Positions 17,079 through 27,160 of a stretch of DNA of 64,000 nt are shown here, one piece after another (the stretch's first letter is position 1; each line of letters starts with the position of its first letter). Both the position numbers and the translations under genes were made by a program. The notes under the pieces are model-generated. The model worked only from the letters and a program-made list of their open reading frames with translations. It was not told where the DNA came from and ran no database searches. This stretch comes from Streptococcus mutans (GTDB lineage: Bacteria; Bacillota; Bacilli; Lactobacillales; Streptococcaceae), in assembly GCF_006739205.1 (NCBI RefSeq), contig NZ_AP019720.1:620001-684000 (forward strand). The letters run 5' to 3'.

Positions 17079-20000
17079 ATGAAACTTTTATATACCGACA
17101 TTCCATACAACATAACAGAGATTTTGGCCGAGGAAGCACAAATAGCTGCTAAGGCTGGTAAGCGGGTCTTTTATATTGCTCCCAACTCCTTGTCTTTTGA
17201 GAAGGAGCGAGCTGTTTTGGAGACCCTGCCTGAGCGGGCTTCCTTTGCTATTACCATTACGCGTTTTGAGCAGATGGCACGCTATTTTGTTTTAAATGAT
17301 ATTCATCAGGGCGAAACCATTGATGATAATGGACTTGCCATGGTTTTTTATCGTGCTTTATCCAGTTTTTCAGACCAAGATTTGCGTGTTTTTGGGCGTC
17401 TTAAGCAAGATGCTCATTTTATCAATCAATTGGTGGATTTGTATAAGGAACTCAAGGCTTCTAATCTGACTGTCTTAGAATTAAATCAGCTAAATTCGGC
17501 TGAAAAGCAGGAAGATTTGATTAAGATTTTTACAGAGGTTGAAACCATTTTAAGTGCTGGCCATTTTGATAATCAAAGCAAGATTGCCTTCTTTGCACAA
17601 CAGATCAAATTCGGTCATTTAGATACGGCTTTGCAGGATTTGACAATTGTTGTTGATGGTTTCACACGTTTTTCTGCTGAAGAAGAAAACCTGATAGGAC
17701 TGTTATATGAAAAAGGTGTTGACATTATCATTGGGACTTATATTAGTCAAAAAGCTTATCGTTCAACTTTTTCGAATGAGAATGTCTATCAGGCTAGTCT
17801 TGATTTCATTCGTGGTTTGGCTGGTAAATTTCAAACCAAACCAGAATATGTGGTATCAAAGCAAGAAGCTTTGCCTGCCTTTACCAAACTTTCTCAGCTA
17901 TTTGAAAGTTGTCATGATTTTTCGGACAGTCAGCTGGTCTTGACAGATAAGGACAAGGAACATGTAACTATCTGGGATGTCATTAATCAAAAAGAAGAAG
18001 TGGAACATGTTGCTAAGAGCATTCGCCGGAAACTCTATGAAGGTCATCGTTACAAGGATATTTTGGTCCTTCTTGGGGATGCGGATGCCTATAAACTGCA
18101 GATTGGCAAGATTTTTGATAAGTATGAAATTCCCTATTATTTTGGCAAAGCGGAGTCCATGAGTTCGCACCCGCTGGTTCATTTTGTGGATTCTTTGGAG
18201 CGGGTTAAACGTTATAATTTTCGTGCTGAGGATGTCATGAATCTGCTCAAATCAGGCCTATATGGCAAAATCAGGCAAAATCAGTTAGATAAATTGGAGC
18301 AGTATGTCATTTATGCTGATATTAAAGGAAAAACAAAGTTTTTTAAGGACTTTACGCTAGATAATCATGGGCAATTTGATCTAAAAGCCTTAAATAAACT
18401 GCGGGCAGAAGTCATGTCACCTTTACAAGAGCTGGTTAAAATACAGGCTCAAAAGGGAGACAGTATCCTGCAAAAATTGACCAGCTTTTTAGAAGCCATT
18501 TCTTTAACGAATAATTTTTCAAAATTAATCCAAGGTGTCAGTGACACTGAGCAGGAAAAGAACGAGCAAGTTTGGAAAACTTTTACGGTTATTTTAGAGC
18601 AATTTCATACGATTTTTGGACAAGAAAAAATGAAGTTGGCTGATTTTCTGGCACTCTTACGCAGCGGCATGCTGGCGGCTGATTATCGGACGGTTCCTGC
18701 TAGTGTTGATGTTGTGACAGTTAAGTCTTATGATTTGGTGGAGCCCCATAGCAATAAATTTGTTTTTGCTATGGGAATGACCCAGTCTCATTTTCCTAAA
18801 ATTGTCCAAAATAAGAGTCTTATTTCGGATGAAGAACGTGCAAAAATCAATGAAGCAACTCCTGACAATCGTCGTTTTGATATTGTCACTAAGGAAAATC
18901 TCAAGAAAAATCATTTCACCGCCCTGTCACTCTTCAATGCGGCCACTCAGGAATTGGTCTTAACCTTGCCGCAGATTTTAAACGAGGCAGAGGACAACAC
19001 CTCCTCCTATTTGCTTGAATTGCAAGATATGGGTGTGCCAGTTGTCGAAAAGGGGGGCAATCGTTTAGCTGCGGATCCAGAAGATATTGGCAATTACAAG
19101 GCGCTTTTGTCGCGTGTGATTGAACTTAACCGCTCTGCTATTGACCAAGAATTATCTAAAGAAGAGCAGACCTTTTGGTCAGTTGCTGTTCGCTATTTAC
19201 GCCAAAAATTGGCAAAAGAAGGACTTACGATTCCTGAAGTGAACGATAAGATGCAGACCAAGCAGGTTGCTGCAGAGGTTATGGCAGCACGTTTTCCAAT
19301 AGATCAACCTTTAAGTCTATCATCGTCTGCCCTGACAACTTTTTACAATAATCAGTATCTCTATTTCCTTCAATATATCCTTGGCTTGCAAGAGCTTGAA
19401 ACGATTCATCCTGATGCTAGAAATCATGGGACTTATTTGCACCGCGTGTTTGAATTGGTTATACAAGATCAATCTATTGATGATTTTGACAGTAAATTAA
19501 ATCGTGCCATTGATATAACCAACCATGAGGATAGCTTTCACTTGGTTTATAATGAAGATGAGGAAAGTCGCTATGCTTTGGGTATTTTAGAAGATATTGC
19601 TCGTAGTACGGCTACCATTTTAAAAGGGGATAATCCTGTTCAGGCAGAAAGTGAAGAAGAAGCCTTTGAGTTAATGCTGGATCAGACTGTTAAAATCAGA
19701 GGGGTTATTGATCGCATTGATCGCTTGTCAGATGGCAGTTTAGGAATTGTTGATTATAAATCAAGTAAAAATACCTTTGATCTGCAAAAATTTTACAATG
19801 GACTCAGTCCGCAGTTAGTGACTTATATAGAAGCTCTTCGGTCTTGTAAAAATTTGAATGAGACAGATAAGATTTTTGGAGCCATGTATCTTCATATGCA
19901 GGAACCTAAAATTGATTTAGCCAATATGAAATCCATCGAAAAAATTCCGGAAACGGTTCATAAGAATTTAAGTTATAAGGGACTCTTTTTAGAAGATGAA

Positions 20001-20321
20001 AAAGCACATCTGGCTAATGGGAAATACCATTTGCATGATGCTGTCTATAGTCAAAAAGAAGTTGATTTGCTGCTTGATTATAATAAAAGACTCTATCGCA
20101 GTGCCGCAAAGCAAATCAGAAAAGGAAACTTTCTCATTAACCCCTACAGTCAGGATGGCAAATCTGTTCAGGGAGAACAGCTGAAGGCTATTACACATTT
20201 TGAAGCAGATCGCCACATGCCTTATGCTCGTAAACTTTATCAGCTGCCACGCAAAGAAAAACGTCAGGGCTTCTTGGCGTTAATGCAGTCTAAAAAAGAG
20301 GAGGAAGGCAATGACCTTTAA
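17079..20321 (+). CDS. rexB: ATP-dependent helicase/nuclease subunit B (RexB/AddB)
   Basis: RexB pairs with RexA to form the Gram-positive AddAB-type exonuclease V used in double-strand-break repair. The 1080-aa product starts at the ATG after GAGGTAATA rather than at the upstream in-frame ATG (17043), which lacks a ribosome site. The N-terminal region is an inactivated helicase-like domain; the C-terminal part carries the RecB-family nuclease motif with GIVDYKSS (about residue 900) preceded by KIRGVIDRIDR. The Fe-S cysteine arrangement of Bacillus AddB is not evident, as is typical for streptococcal RexB. It overlaps rexA by 11 nt. Confidence 0.95.
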   Translation: MKLLYTDIPYNITEILAEEAQIAAKAGKRVFYIAPNSLSFEKERAVLETLPERASFAITITRFEQMARYFVLNDIHQGETIDDNGLAMVFYRALSSFSDQDLRVFGRLKQDAHFINQLVDLYKELKASNLTVLELNQLNSAEKQEDLIKIFTEVETILSAGHFDNQSKIAFFAQQIKFGHLDTALQDLTIVVDGFTRFSAEEENLIGLLYEKGVDIIIGTYISQKAYRSTFSNENVYQASLDFIRGLAGKFQTKPEYVVSKQEALPAFTKLSQLFESCHDFSDSQLVLTDKDKEHVTIWDVINQKEEVEHVAKSIRRKLYEGHRYKDILVLLGDADAYKLQIGKIFDKYEIPYYFGKAESMSSHPLVHFVDSLERVKRYNFRAEDVMNLLKSGLYGKIRQNQLDKLEQYVIYADIKGKTKFFKDFTLDNHGQFDLKALNKLRAEVMSPLQELVKIQAQKGDSILQKLTSFLEAISLTNNFSKLIQGVSDTEQEKNEQVWKTFTVILEQFHTIFGQEKMKLADFLALLRSGMLAADYRTVPASVDVVTVKSYDLVEPHSNKFVFAMGMTQSHFPKIVQNKSLISDEERAKINEATPDNRRFDIVTKENLKKNHFTALSLFNAATQELVLTLPQILNEAEDNTSSYLLELQDMGVPVVEKGGNRLAADPEDIGNYKALLSRVIELNRSAIDQELSKEEQTFWSVAVRYLRQKLAKEGLTIPEVNDKMQTKQVAAEVMAARFPIDQPLSLSSSALTTFYNNQYLYFLQYILGLQELETIHPDARNHGTYLHRVFELVIQDQSIDDFDSKLNRAIDITNHEDSFHLVYNEDEESRYALGILEDIARSTATILKGDNPVQAESEEEAFELMLDQTVKIRGVIDRIDRLSDGSLGIVDYKSSKNTFDLQKFYNGLSPQLVTYIEALRSCKNLNETDKIFGAMYLHMQEPKIDLANMKSIEKIPETVHKNLSYKGLFLEDEKAHLANGKYHLHDAVYSQKEVDLLLDYNKRLYRSAAKQIRKGNFLINPYSQDGKSVQGEQLKAITHFEADRHMPYARKLYQLPRKEKRQGFLALMQSKKEEEGNDL

Positions 20322-23300
20322 ATCATTTTTAACAGATCAAGAAATAGCTTCCTTACAAATTCAAGAAGCACAGTCTGATAAGAAACAAAAACGAACACCT
20401 GAGCAAATTGAGGCCATTTACACTTCAGGAACCAATATTTTGGTTTCTGCCTCTGCTGGTTCAGGAAAAACCTTTGTGATGATTGAGCGGATTATGGATA
20501 AAATTCTGCGTGGTGTAACGATTGATCAGCTTTTTATTTCCACCTTTACCGTTAAGGCTGCTGGTGAGCTTAAGGAGCGTTTAGAAAAGAAAATCACCGA
20601 GCAATTGCGTTTGACAAATGACACTGCCCTCAAACAATTTCTCAGCGAACAACTCTTGGGATTGCAGACTGCGGATATTGGAACCATGGATGCCTTTACC
20701 CAAAAATTAGTGACACAGTACGGCTATACCTTGGGAATTTCACCGAATTTTCGAATTTTACAAGATAAAAGCGAGCAGGATCTTCTTAAAAATGATGTCT
20801 TTGACGACCTTTTTACTGATTACAGAACTGGCGATCAAGCAGAGCTTTTCACTAAGCTTGTTAGGAATTTTGCTGGAAATCGAAAAGATTCGAGCAATTT
20901 TAGACAAATTATTTACAAAATTTATGATTTCAGTCAGGCAACCGATAATCCCCAAAGATGGCTTTTGGAGAATTTCTTAAAAGGAGCCAATACCTATAAG
21001 GATTTTTCAGCTATTCCTGAACAAGAAGTGAAAGACTTTTTGAATACTTTGCAGGAAACTGCTCTCGCTCTTCGTGATGTGACGGATTTAGAAGATTACA
21101 AGCAAGTAACGGCTAAAGGAACTCCAACAGCAGCTTATCAAAGGCACCTTAAAATGATTGAGCAGCTGCAGGATTGGGTCTTGCATTTTGACAGTCTATA
21201 CGGGCGAGATGGTCTGGGGAAATTAGCAAATGACATTGCAACACTCATTCCATCTGGTAACGATGTGACAGTAGCAGGAGTTAAATATCCTGTCTTTCGC
21301 AGTTTGCACAGTCGCTTAAGAGGACTAAAACACTTGGAAACAATTTTCAAGTATCAGGATCAAAGTCTGCCTTTGTTGCAAGTACTGCAATCTTTTAACC
21401 TTGATTTTTCAAAACAATACCTGCAAGCAAAGATGCAGGAAAATGCCTTTGAGTTTTCAGACATTGCACATTTTGCTATCCAGATTTTAGAAGAAAATGA
21501 TGCTATTCGTCAGCTTTATATAGATAAGTATCATGAAGTCATGGTAGATGAATATCAGGATAATAATCACACCCAAGAGCGCATGTTGGAACTTTTATCT
21601 AATGGGCGCAATCGCTTCATGGTAGGAGATATTAAGCAATCTATCTATCGGTTTCGTCAGGCAGATCCACAGATTTTTAATCAAAAATTTAAGGATTTTC
21701 AAGAACATCCAGAGCATGGAAAACTCATTCTCTTAAAAGAAAACTTTCGGAGTCAGTCAGAAGTCTTAGATGCTACCAATAGTGTTTTTACGCACCTTAT
21801 GGATGAAACGGTTGGAGAAATTCTCTACGATGATACCCATCAGCTTGTGGCTGGCAGTTCAGCTCAGAAAATTCCTTATCCGCAAAATGAAACACAAGTC
21901 CTCATCTATGATACAAAGGATCAGCAAAATCAAGATCTTGCTGTAGAAGATGATAGTAATCAAATCAGTCTAGGTGAGGTCAAATTGGTTGCTAAGGAGA
22001 TTATTCGCCTTCATAATGAAGAAAAGGTTCAGTTTGAAGATATTACCTTGCTTGTCTCATCGCGGACACGCAATGATGGTATCTTGCAAACCTTTGATGA
22101 TTATGGCATTCCTTTGGTGACTGATGGTGGTGAACAAAACTATCTGAAATCAGTGGAAGTTATGGTCATGTTGGATACTCTGCGTTCTATTGATAATCCT
22201 CTCAATGATTATGCTCTAGTAGCTCTTTTGCGTTCACCTATGTTTGCTTTTGATGAGGATGACTTGGCTCGTCTAGCTCTGCAAAATCTACCAGATCAAC
22301 ACAAACAAAATCTTTATGAAAAGATGGAGAATGCCAGAAATGGCCAAGGCCAGCAAGTTCAGTTGATCACAGAAGCATTGTCTGCCAAATTGGATGCTTT
22401 CTTTGAAACTTTTCTCAGTTGGCGTGAGTTTAGTCTCTTAAATTCGCTCTATGATTTGATTTGGAAAATTTATAATGATAAGTTTTACTATGATTATGTG
22501 GGAAGTTTACCAAAATCTGAACAGCGCCAAGCCAATCTTTATGCTCTAGCCCTGCGTGCCGATAACTTTGAGAAAACAGGTTTTAAGGGGTTGTCGCGCT
22601 TCATTCGCATGATTGACAAAATTCTAGAAAATCAAAATGACTTGGCTGATGTTGAAGTCGCTTTACCTAAAAATGCAGTGACGCTGATGACGATTCATAA
22701 GAGTAAGGGATTGGAATTTAAATATGTCTTTGTTCTTAATATTGATAAAAAATTTAGCATTCAAGATATGACATCACCCTTAATCTTATCGCGGCAAAAC
22801 GGTGTTGGTATCAAGTATATTGCTGATATGAAAGAAGAACTAGAGGAAAAATTATTGCCAACAGTTAAAGTCAGCATGGATACTCTTCCTTATCAACTGA
22901 ATAAGCGTGAGCTTCGTCTGGCAACCCTATCTGAACAAATGCGATTGCTTTATGTTGCCATGACACGATCTGAAAAGAAACTTTACTTGGTCGGAAAAGG
23001 CAGTCAGGAAAAATTAGGGGATCAGTATGATGGCAAATCAGAAAACAATCATTTGCCAGTAGCTGATCGTGAACACTATTTGACTTTTCAGGATTGGCTT
23101 TTGGCGATTGAAGCTGCTTATGCTGCCGATGAACTTCATTTTAAAACAAGTTTTATAACGGATGAAGACTTAACAGAAGATAAAATGGGAAGTTTAGAAG
23201 CAGAGCAGGCTTATGATGCGGATAATCTTAAGGATAATCGGCAATCAGATAATATTGCGCGTGCTTTAGATATGTTAGAAGCAGTTGAAAAATTAAATCA

Positions 23301-23949
23301 GCACTATAAGGCTGCTATCCATTTACCAACTGTTCGTACGCCAAGTCAGATCAAAAAATTTTATGAGCCTGTTATGGAAACAGAAGGTGTAGAGGTGATG
23401 CAAACTTCCTATCAGACTAAACCAAAGTTTGAGCTGCCTCAATTTTCAAAAAAGGCGAACCAAGATCCAACAGCTCTTGGTTCAAGTGTTCATGAACTTA
23501 TGCAGCGGCTTCATTTGAGTGAACAGGTTAGTCTTGAAGATATTTTAACTGCTCTGGCAGAACTATCTGTAGAAGAAAATGTTAAAAAAGCTATTCAGGT
23601 TGATAAGATTTTGCATTTCTTCCAGACCAGCCAACTGGGGAAACTCATTCAAGCAAATGCTGACAAGGTCTATCGTGAAGCACCCTTTGCTATGCTGCAA
23701 GCGGATCCTGCAAGCGGAGAAGACTATGTCGTGCGGGGGATTATTGACGGTTACATTCTTTTTGATAATCGGATTGTCCTCTTTGATTATAAAACAGATA
23801 AATTCACTAATAGTCAAGCTATTAAAGAGCGTTACCGAGGTCAGATGACACTTTATGCTCAAGCTTTGAGCCAATCCTATAATATCCAACAAGTAGACAG
23901 TTATTTAATTCTATTAGGCGGTGAAAAATTAGAAGTTGTGGAAATTTAA
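20311..23949 (+). CDS. rexA: ATP-dependent helicase/nuclease subunit A (RexA/AddA)
   Basis: A 1212-aa UvrD/RecB-type helicase with C-terminal nuclease. Walker A is SASAGSGKTFVMIERIM (about residues 46-62). Motif II is MVDEYQDNNHTQ (about 410-421), followed by motif III GDIKQSIYRFRQADP, and motif VI is AMTRSEKKLYLVG. The nuclease motif near the C-terminus is IVLFDYKTDK, with GIIDGYILF before it. Together with RexB it degrades and resects DNA ends and loads RecA. It ends about 15 nt before a large palindrome that may act as terminator. Confidence 0.96.
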   Translation: MTFKSFLTDQEIASLQIQEAQSDKKQKRTPEQIEAIYTSGTNILVSASAGSGKTFVMIERIMDKILRGVTIDQLFISTFTVKAAGELKERLEKKITEQLRLTNDTALKQFLSEQLLGLQTADIGTMDAFTQKLVTQYGYTLGISPNFRILQDKSEQDLLKNDVFDDLFTDYRTGDQAELFTKLVRNFAGNRKDSSNFRQIIYKIYDFSQATDNPQRWLLENFLKGANTYKDFSAIPEQEVKDFLNTLQETALALRDVTDLEDYKQVTAKGTPTAAYQRHLKMIEQLQDWVLHFDSLYGRDGLGKLANDIATLIPSGNDVTVAGVKYPVFRSLHSRLRGLKHLETIFKYQDQSLPLLQVLQSFNLDFSKQYLQAKMQENAFEFSDIAHFAIQILEENDAIRQLYIDKYHEVMVDEYQDNNHTQERMLELLSNGRNRFMVGDIKQSIYRFRQADPQIFNQKFKDFQEHPEHGKLILLKENFRSQSEVLDATNSVFTHLMDETVGEILYDDTHQLVAGSSAQKIPYPQNETQVLIYDTKDQQNQDLAVEDDSNQISLGEVKLVAKEIIRLHNEEKVQFEDITLLVSSRTRNDGILQTFDDYGIPLVTDGGEQNYLKSVEVMVMLDTLRSIDNPLNDYALVALLRSPMFAFDEDDLARLALQNLPDQHKQNLYEKMENARNGQGQQVQLITEALSAKLDAFFETFLSWREFSLLNSLYDLIWKIYNDKFYYDYVGSLPKSEQRQANLYALALRADNFEKTGFKGLSRFIRMIDKILENQNDLADVEVALPKNAVTLMTIHKSKGLEFKYVFVLNIDKKFSIQDMTSPLILSRQNGVGIKYIADMKEELEEKLLPTVKVSMDTLPYQLNKRELRLATLSEQMRLLYVAMTRSEKKLYLVGKGSQEKLGDQYDGKSENNHLPVADREHYLTFQDWLLAIEAAYAADELHFKTSFITDEDLTEDKMGSLEAEQAYDADNLKDNRQSDNIARALDMLEAVEKLNQHYKAAIHLPTVRTPSQIKKFYEPVMETEGVEVMQTSYQTKPKFELPQFSKKANQDPTALGSSVHELMQRLHLSEQVSLEDILTALAELSVEENVKKAIQVDKILHFFQTSQLGKLIQANADKVYREAPFAMLQADPASGEDYVVRGIIDGYILFDNRIVLFDYKTDKFTNSQAIKERYRGQMTLYAQALSQSYNIQQVDSYLILLGGEKLEVVEI

Positions 23950-23964
23950 TAGCAGACATATTCC

Positions 23965-24065
23965 AAAAAAGAGTAGTCTAATGAAAAGAACCACTTATAA
24001 TGGACAGTATAAAAAAGTTATACACTGTTCTTATCAGGAGGTTCTTTTCATAAATACTCTTTTTT
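23965..24065. repeat. 101-bp nested inverted repeat after rexA
   Basis: Outer arms AAAAAAGAGTA (23965-23975) and TACTCTTTTTT (24055-24065), middle arms ATGAAAAGAACC and GGTTCTTTTCAT, and an imperfect inner stem around AAAAG form a long cruciform-capable palindrome. T-runs occur at both ends, so it can terminate transcription in both directions. The word ATGAAAAGAAC appears a third time at 24070. The size and layout also fit a MITE-like element. Confidence 0.7.
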
Positions 24066-24173
24066 ATTTATGAAAAGAACTGTTATTTAAACGTAATGTT
24101 TGTTTTATGTTTGAATATCGAAAAAAATTTAAAAATATTATATAATAGAAGAAAAGAAGGAAAAGAGGTATTT

Positions 24174-24929
24174 ATGAAGAAGGAAGAACGATTAGAAGAA
24201 ATCACAAAACTCATTAATAAGCGAGGAACCATTCGGGTTACTGAAGTTGTGGAACGATTAAAGGTATCAGACATGACTGTCCGTCGCGATTTAACTGAAT
24301 TGGAAGGCTTGGGAGTATTAACACGTATTCACGGTGGGGCTAGAAGCAATAATATTTTTCAATATAAAGAAATGTCCCATGAAGAAAAACATTCTCGACA
24401 AATAGAAGAAAAGCACTATATTGCACAAAAGGCTGCCGAGTTAGTAGAAGAAGGAGATACGATCTTTTTAGGACCGGGAACAACTGTAGAACTGCTGGCT
24501 GAAGAGATTAATAAGACAACTTTGCAAGTCATCACCAATTGTCTTCCTGTTTTTCAGATCTTATCGCAAAAGCAATCAGAGACGTTTAGAGTCCATTTAT
24601 TGGGCGGCGAAATGAGAAGTATCACTCAGTCTTTTATTGGAGAAATAACAAATATCGTTTTAGAAAAAATGCATTTTTCTAAAATGTTTTTCAGCGGCAA
24701 TGGTGTCAAAGGAAATGAAGTGATGACATCAAGTTTCCAAGAAGCTTATACTCAGAAGATGGCTTTAGGAAGGGCAATTGAAAAATATTTACTGATTGAC
24801 TCTTCAAAGATTGGAAAAGAAGATTTTACGTCATTTTATCAGCTATCACAATTGACAGCTCTGATTACAGATTGTCAAGATGACGATAAGCTTCAAAAAC
24901 TGAGCAAATATACTGAGATTATTAACTAA
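24174..24929 (+). CDS. lacR: Lactose operon repressor LacR (DeoR family)
   Basis: A 251-aa DeoR-type repressor of the tagatose-6-phosphate lac operon; family inducers are phosphorylated sugars such as tagatose-6-P or galactose-6-P. The N-terminal winged HTH ([24 protein letters not shown], about residues 20-43) carries the DeoR signature, followed by IHGGAR. The C-terminal sugar-phosphate sensor domain has [19 protein letters not shown] (about 97-115) and [10 protein letters not shown]. The chosen ATG follows GAAAAGAGGTATTT; the frame is open 26 codons further upstream but without a ribosome site. It lies codirectional with and 306 bp before lacA, separated by its own terminator. Confidence 0.95.
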   Translation: MKKEERLEEITKLINKRGTIRVTEVVERLKVSDMTVRRDLTELEGLGVLTRIHGGARSNNIFQYKEMSHEEKHSRQIEEKHYIAQKAAELVEEGDTIFLGPGTTVELLAEEINKTTLQVITNCLPVFQILSQKQSETFRVHLLGGEMRSITQSFIGEITNIVLEKMHFSKMFFSGNGVKGNEVMTSSFQEAYTQKMALGRAIEKYLLIDSSKIGKEDFTSFYQLSQLTALITDCQDDDKLQKLSKYTEIIN

Positions 24930-24972
24930 ATCGTTAGATAACAAAAAGTGATCAGAAAAATAAGATAATCAA

Positions 24973-25042
24973 AGAGAGCGAGAGAAGACCTTCAAGATTG
25001 TTTAGCAATCATAGCGGTCTGACTCGGACTCTTATTTTTTTG
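24973..25042 (+). terminator. Terminator between lacR and lacA
   Basis: A stem with AGACC/GGTCT at its core, an inner ATTG/CAAT pair and flanking GAGAG.../...CTCTT pairings is followed by a run of T at 25034-25041. It separates lacR from the lac structural transcript. Confidence 0.6.
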
Positions 25043-25121
25043 CGTAAAAACACTCAAACTTCAAACAAAAATTATATTTTATCAACAGAAAAAGGAAATA
25101 TTTTTTAAATAATACCAAAAA

Positions 25122-25138
25122 TGTTTAAAAAATAAACA
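25122..25138. promoter_or_regulatory. Putative LacR operator
   Basis: The palindrome TGTTTA-AAAAA-TAAACA lies just upstream of the lacA -35 box, and a related half-site TTTTTTAAACA follows at 25151-25161 between the -35 and -10. TGTTT/AAACA-type repeats are known operators of Gram-positive LacR proteins; assignment here is by position and pattern. Confidence 0.55.
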
Positions 25139-25146
25139 AAAATGTG

Positions 25147-25175
25147 TTGATTTTTTAAACAAGTTATAGTATATT
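25147..25175 (+). promoter_or_regulatory. lac operon promoter
   Basis: TTGATT (25147-25152), a 17-nt spacer and TATATT (25170-25175) stand 60 nt before lacA. The promoter is flanked by the putative LacR palindrome and a downstream cre. Confidence 0.7.
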
Positions 25176-25190
25176 ATAACTAAAGAAAAA

Positions 25191-25204
25191 CGAAAACGCT
25201 TTTC
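25191..25204. promoter_or_regulatory. cre site (CcpA catabolite repression)
   Basis: CGAAAACGCTTTTC has the cre core (G-AA-CG-TT-C) and lies about 15 nt downstream of the -10 box, a location where CcpA blocks transcription. Confidence 0.75.
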
Positions 25205-25235
25205 TGACTAAAAAATCATTTCAAGGAGAATGACT

Positions 25236-25664
25236 ATGGCAATTATTATTGGTTCAGATGCAGCTGGTAAAAGACTTAAAGATGTTATTAAAACATTTTT
25301 AAAAGACAACAATCATGAAGTTTTAGATGTTACTGAAAGGAAAGATTTGGATTTTGTAGATTCAACTTTAGCAGTTGTACATGAAGTACAAAAAAATGAT
25401 AAAAATTTGGGGATTGCAATTGATGCCTATGGTGCGGGCAGCTTTATGGTAGCTACTAAAGTCAAAGGTATGATTGCAGCAGAAGTGTCTGATGAACGTT
25501 CAGCTTATATGACACGCGGCCATAATAATGCGCGTATCATTACTCTTGGTGCTGAAATTGTTGGAGATGAACTGGCCAAAAATATTGTTAAGGACTTTGT
25601 AGAGGCTAAATATGACGGCGGCCGTCATCAGATCCGTGTAGATATGCTAAATAAAATGTGCTAA
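25236..25664 (+). CDS. lacA: Galactose-6-phosphate isomerase subunit A
   Basis: LacA and LacB together convert D-galactose-6-phosphate to D-tagatose-6-phosphate, the first cytosolic step after PTS uptake. The 142-aa protein has the RpiB/LacAB fold, beginning [16 protein letters not shown] with later [14 protein letters not shown]. The chosen ATG has CAAGGAG seven bases upstream; an ATG two codons earlier is too close to the ribosome site. It is the first gene of the operon, preceded by the promoter, operator and cre site. Confidence 0.95.
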   Translation: MAIIIGSDAAGKRLKDVIKTFLKDNNHEVLDVTERKDLDFVDSTLAVVHEVQKNDKNLGIAIDAYGAGSFMVATKVKGMIAAEVSDERSAYMTRGHNNARIITLGAEIVGDELAKNIVKDFVEAKYDGGRHQIRVDMLNKMC

Positions 25665-25689
25665 AGACAAATAGAGTGAGGAAATGAAA

Positions 25690-26205
25690 ATGAAAATTGC
25701 TATTGGTTGTGACCATATTGTTACTGATGTGAAAATGGAACTATCTAAACATCTAAAAGAAGAAGGTTATGAAGTTCTAGATGTAGGGACCTATGACTTT
25801 ACACGTACGCACTATCCCATCTTTGGTAAAAAAGTGGGCGAAGCAGTTAGCAGTGGTGAAGCGGATTTAGGTGTATGTATGTGCGGTACTGGTGTGGGTA
25901 TAAGTAATGCTGCCAATAAAGTACCGGGTGTTAGAACGGCATTAGTAAGAGATATGACTTCTGCACTGTATTCAAAAGAAGAACTTAATGCAAATGTCGT
26001 TAGCTTTGGCGGCGCTATTATAGGTAAGTTGTTATTATTTGATATTGTAGATGCTTTTATTAAAGCCCAGTATAAACCGACAGAAGAAAATAAGAAATTA
26101 ATTGCTAAGATCAAACATTTAGAAGCACATAACGATAAACAAGCAGATCCGCATTTCTTTGATGAATTTCTAGAAAAGTGGAATCGCGGTGACTATCACG
26201 ATTGA
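25690..26205 (+). CDS. lacB: Galactose-6-phosphate isomerase subunit B
   Basis: A 171-aa RpiB-fold partner of LacA. The start [13 protein letters not shown] and the segment [22 protein letters not shown] carry the active-site Cys/Thr/Gly pattern of the family. The ATG at 25690 is favoured because AGTGAGG sits 8 nt before it; an ATG two codons upstream is only 2 nt from that site. It follows lacA by 25 nt. Confidence 0.95.
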   Translation: MKIAIGCDHIVTDVKMELSKHLKEEGYEVLDVGTYDFTRTHYPIFGKKVGEAVSSGEADLGVCMCGTGVGISNAANKVPGVRTALVRDMTSALYSKEELNANVVSFGGAIIGKLLLFDIVDAFIKAQYKPTEENKKLIAKIKHLEAHNDKQADPHFFDEFLEKWNRGDYHD

Positions 26206-26223
26206 GTAAGGGGAGTTATCATT

Positions 26224-27156
26224 ATGATGCTAACAGTTACGATGAATCCTTCCATTGATATTGCTTACCAGCTGGATGACTTAAAGGTTGATACTGTCAA
26301 TCGTGTCATTGAAACGCATAAAACACCCGGAGGAAAAGGATTGAATGTGACACGTGTTCTGTCTCAGTTAGGAGACGATGTCCTTGCTAGCGGCCTTCTT
26401 GGTGGGAAACTTGGTGAATTTTTAGAAGCGGAACTTGATAAGTCTGCCATAAAGCATTCTTTTTATAAGATTTCTGCAGAGACAAGAAATTGTATTGCTA
26501 TTTTACATGGTGGCTATCAAACAGAAATATTAGAACAAGGACCTTATGTTTCCGCTAAAGAATCTAAAGGGTTTCTTGAATTTTTTGAAAAATTACTTCC
26601 AAAATTAGAAGTTGTCGCAATTTCAGGAAGTCTTCCAAAAGGGGTTCCTGTAGACTATTATTCTCAAATGATTGCGATTTGCAAGCAACATCAGGTTCCT
26701 ATTGTTTTGGATTGTTCAGGTCAGGCTTTGTTGGAAGTGTTAAACGGTGCAGCTAAACCAACTGTCATCAAGCCCAATACAGAAGAATTATCTCAAATTA
26801 TGGAACGGGAGATTACAAATGATGTTGCTGTTTTAAAGTATGCTTTGGCTAGCCCCATCTTTTCAGGAATTGATTGGATTATTGTCTCACTTGGTTCTCA
26901 AGGTTCTTTTGCCAAGCATGGTCAAACATTTTATAAGGTCACTATTCCTAAAATAGCAGTCGTTAATCCAGTTGGTTCAGGGGATTCAACGGTAGCTGGA
27001 ATTACATCGGCTCTTGCTGCAGGAGCAAGTGATGAGAAATTGCTCAAAAAAGCGAATACACTTGGTATGCTCAATGCTCAGGAAAAATTAACTGGACACG
27101 TTAACTTAGAAAATTATGATAATTTATACCAACAAATTGAGGTAGCGGAGGTTTAA
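26224..27156 (+). CDS. lacC: Tagatose-6-phosphate kinase
   Basis: A 310-aa PfkB-family kinase that phosphorylates tagatose-6-P to tagatose-1,6-bisphosphate with ATP. The N-terminal [12 protein letters not shown] and [15 protein letters not shown] bind substrate, and the C-terminal PfkB signature [17 protein letters not shown] carries the catalytic Asp (about residue 254). The ribosome site GGGGAG lies 8 nt upstream. It sits between the isomerase and the aldolase genes in the usual order. Confidence 0.95.
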   Translation: MMLTVTMNPSIDIAYQLDDLKVDTVNRVIETHKTPGGKGLNVTRVLSQLGDDVLASGLLGGKLGEFLEAELDKSAIKHSFYKISAETRNCIAILHGGYQTEILEQGPYVSAKESKGFLEFFEKLLPKLEVVAISGSLPKGVPVDYYSQMIAICKQHQVPIVLDCSGQALLEVLNGAAKPTVIKPNTEELSQIMEREITNDVAVLKYALASPIFSGIDWIIVSLGSQGSFAKHGQTFYKVTIPKIAVVNPVGSGDSTVAGITSALAAGASDEKLLKKANTLGMLNAQEKLTGHVNLENYDNLYQQIEVAEV

Positions 27157-27160
27157 AAAG

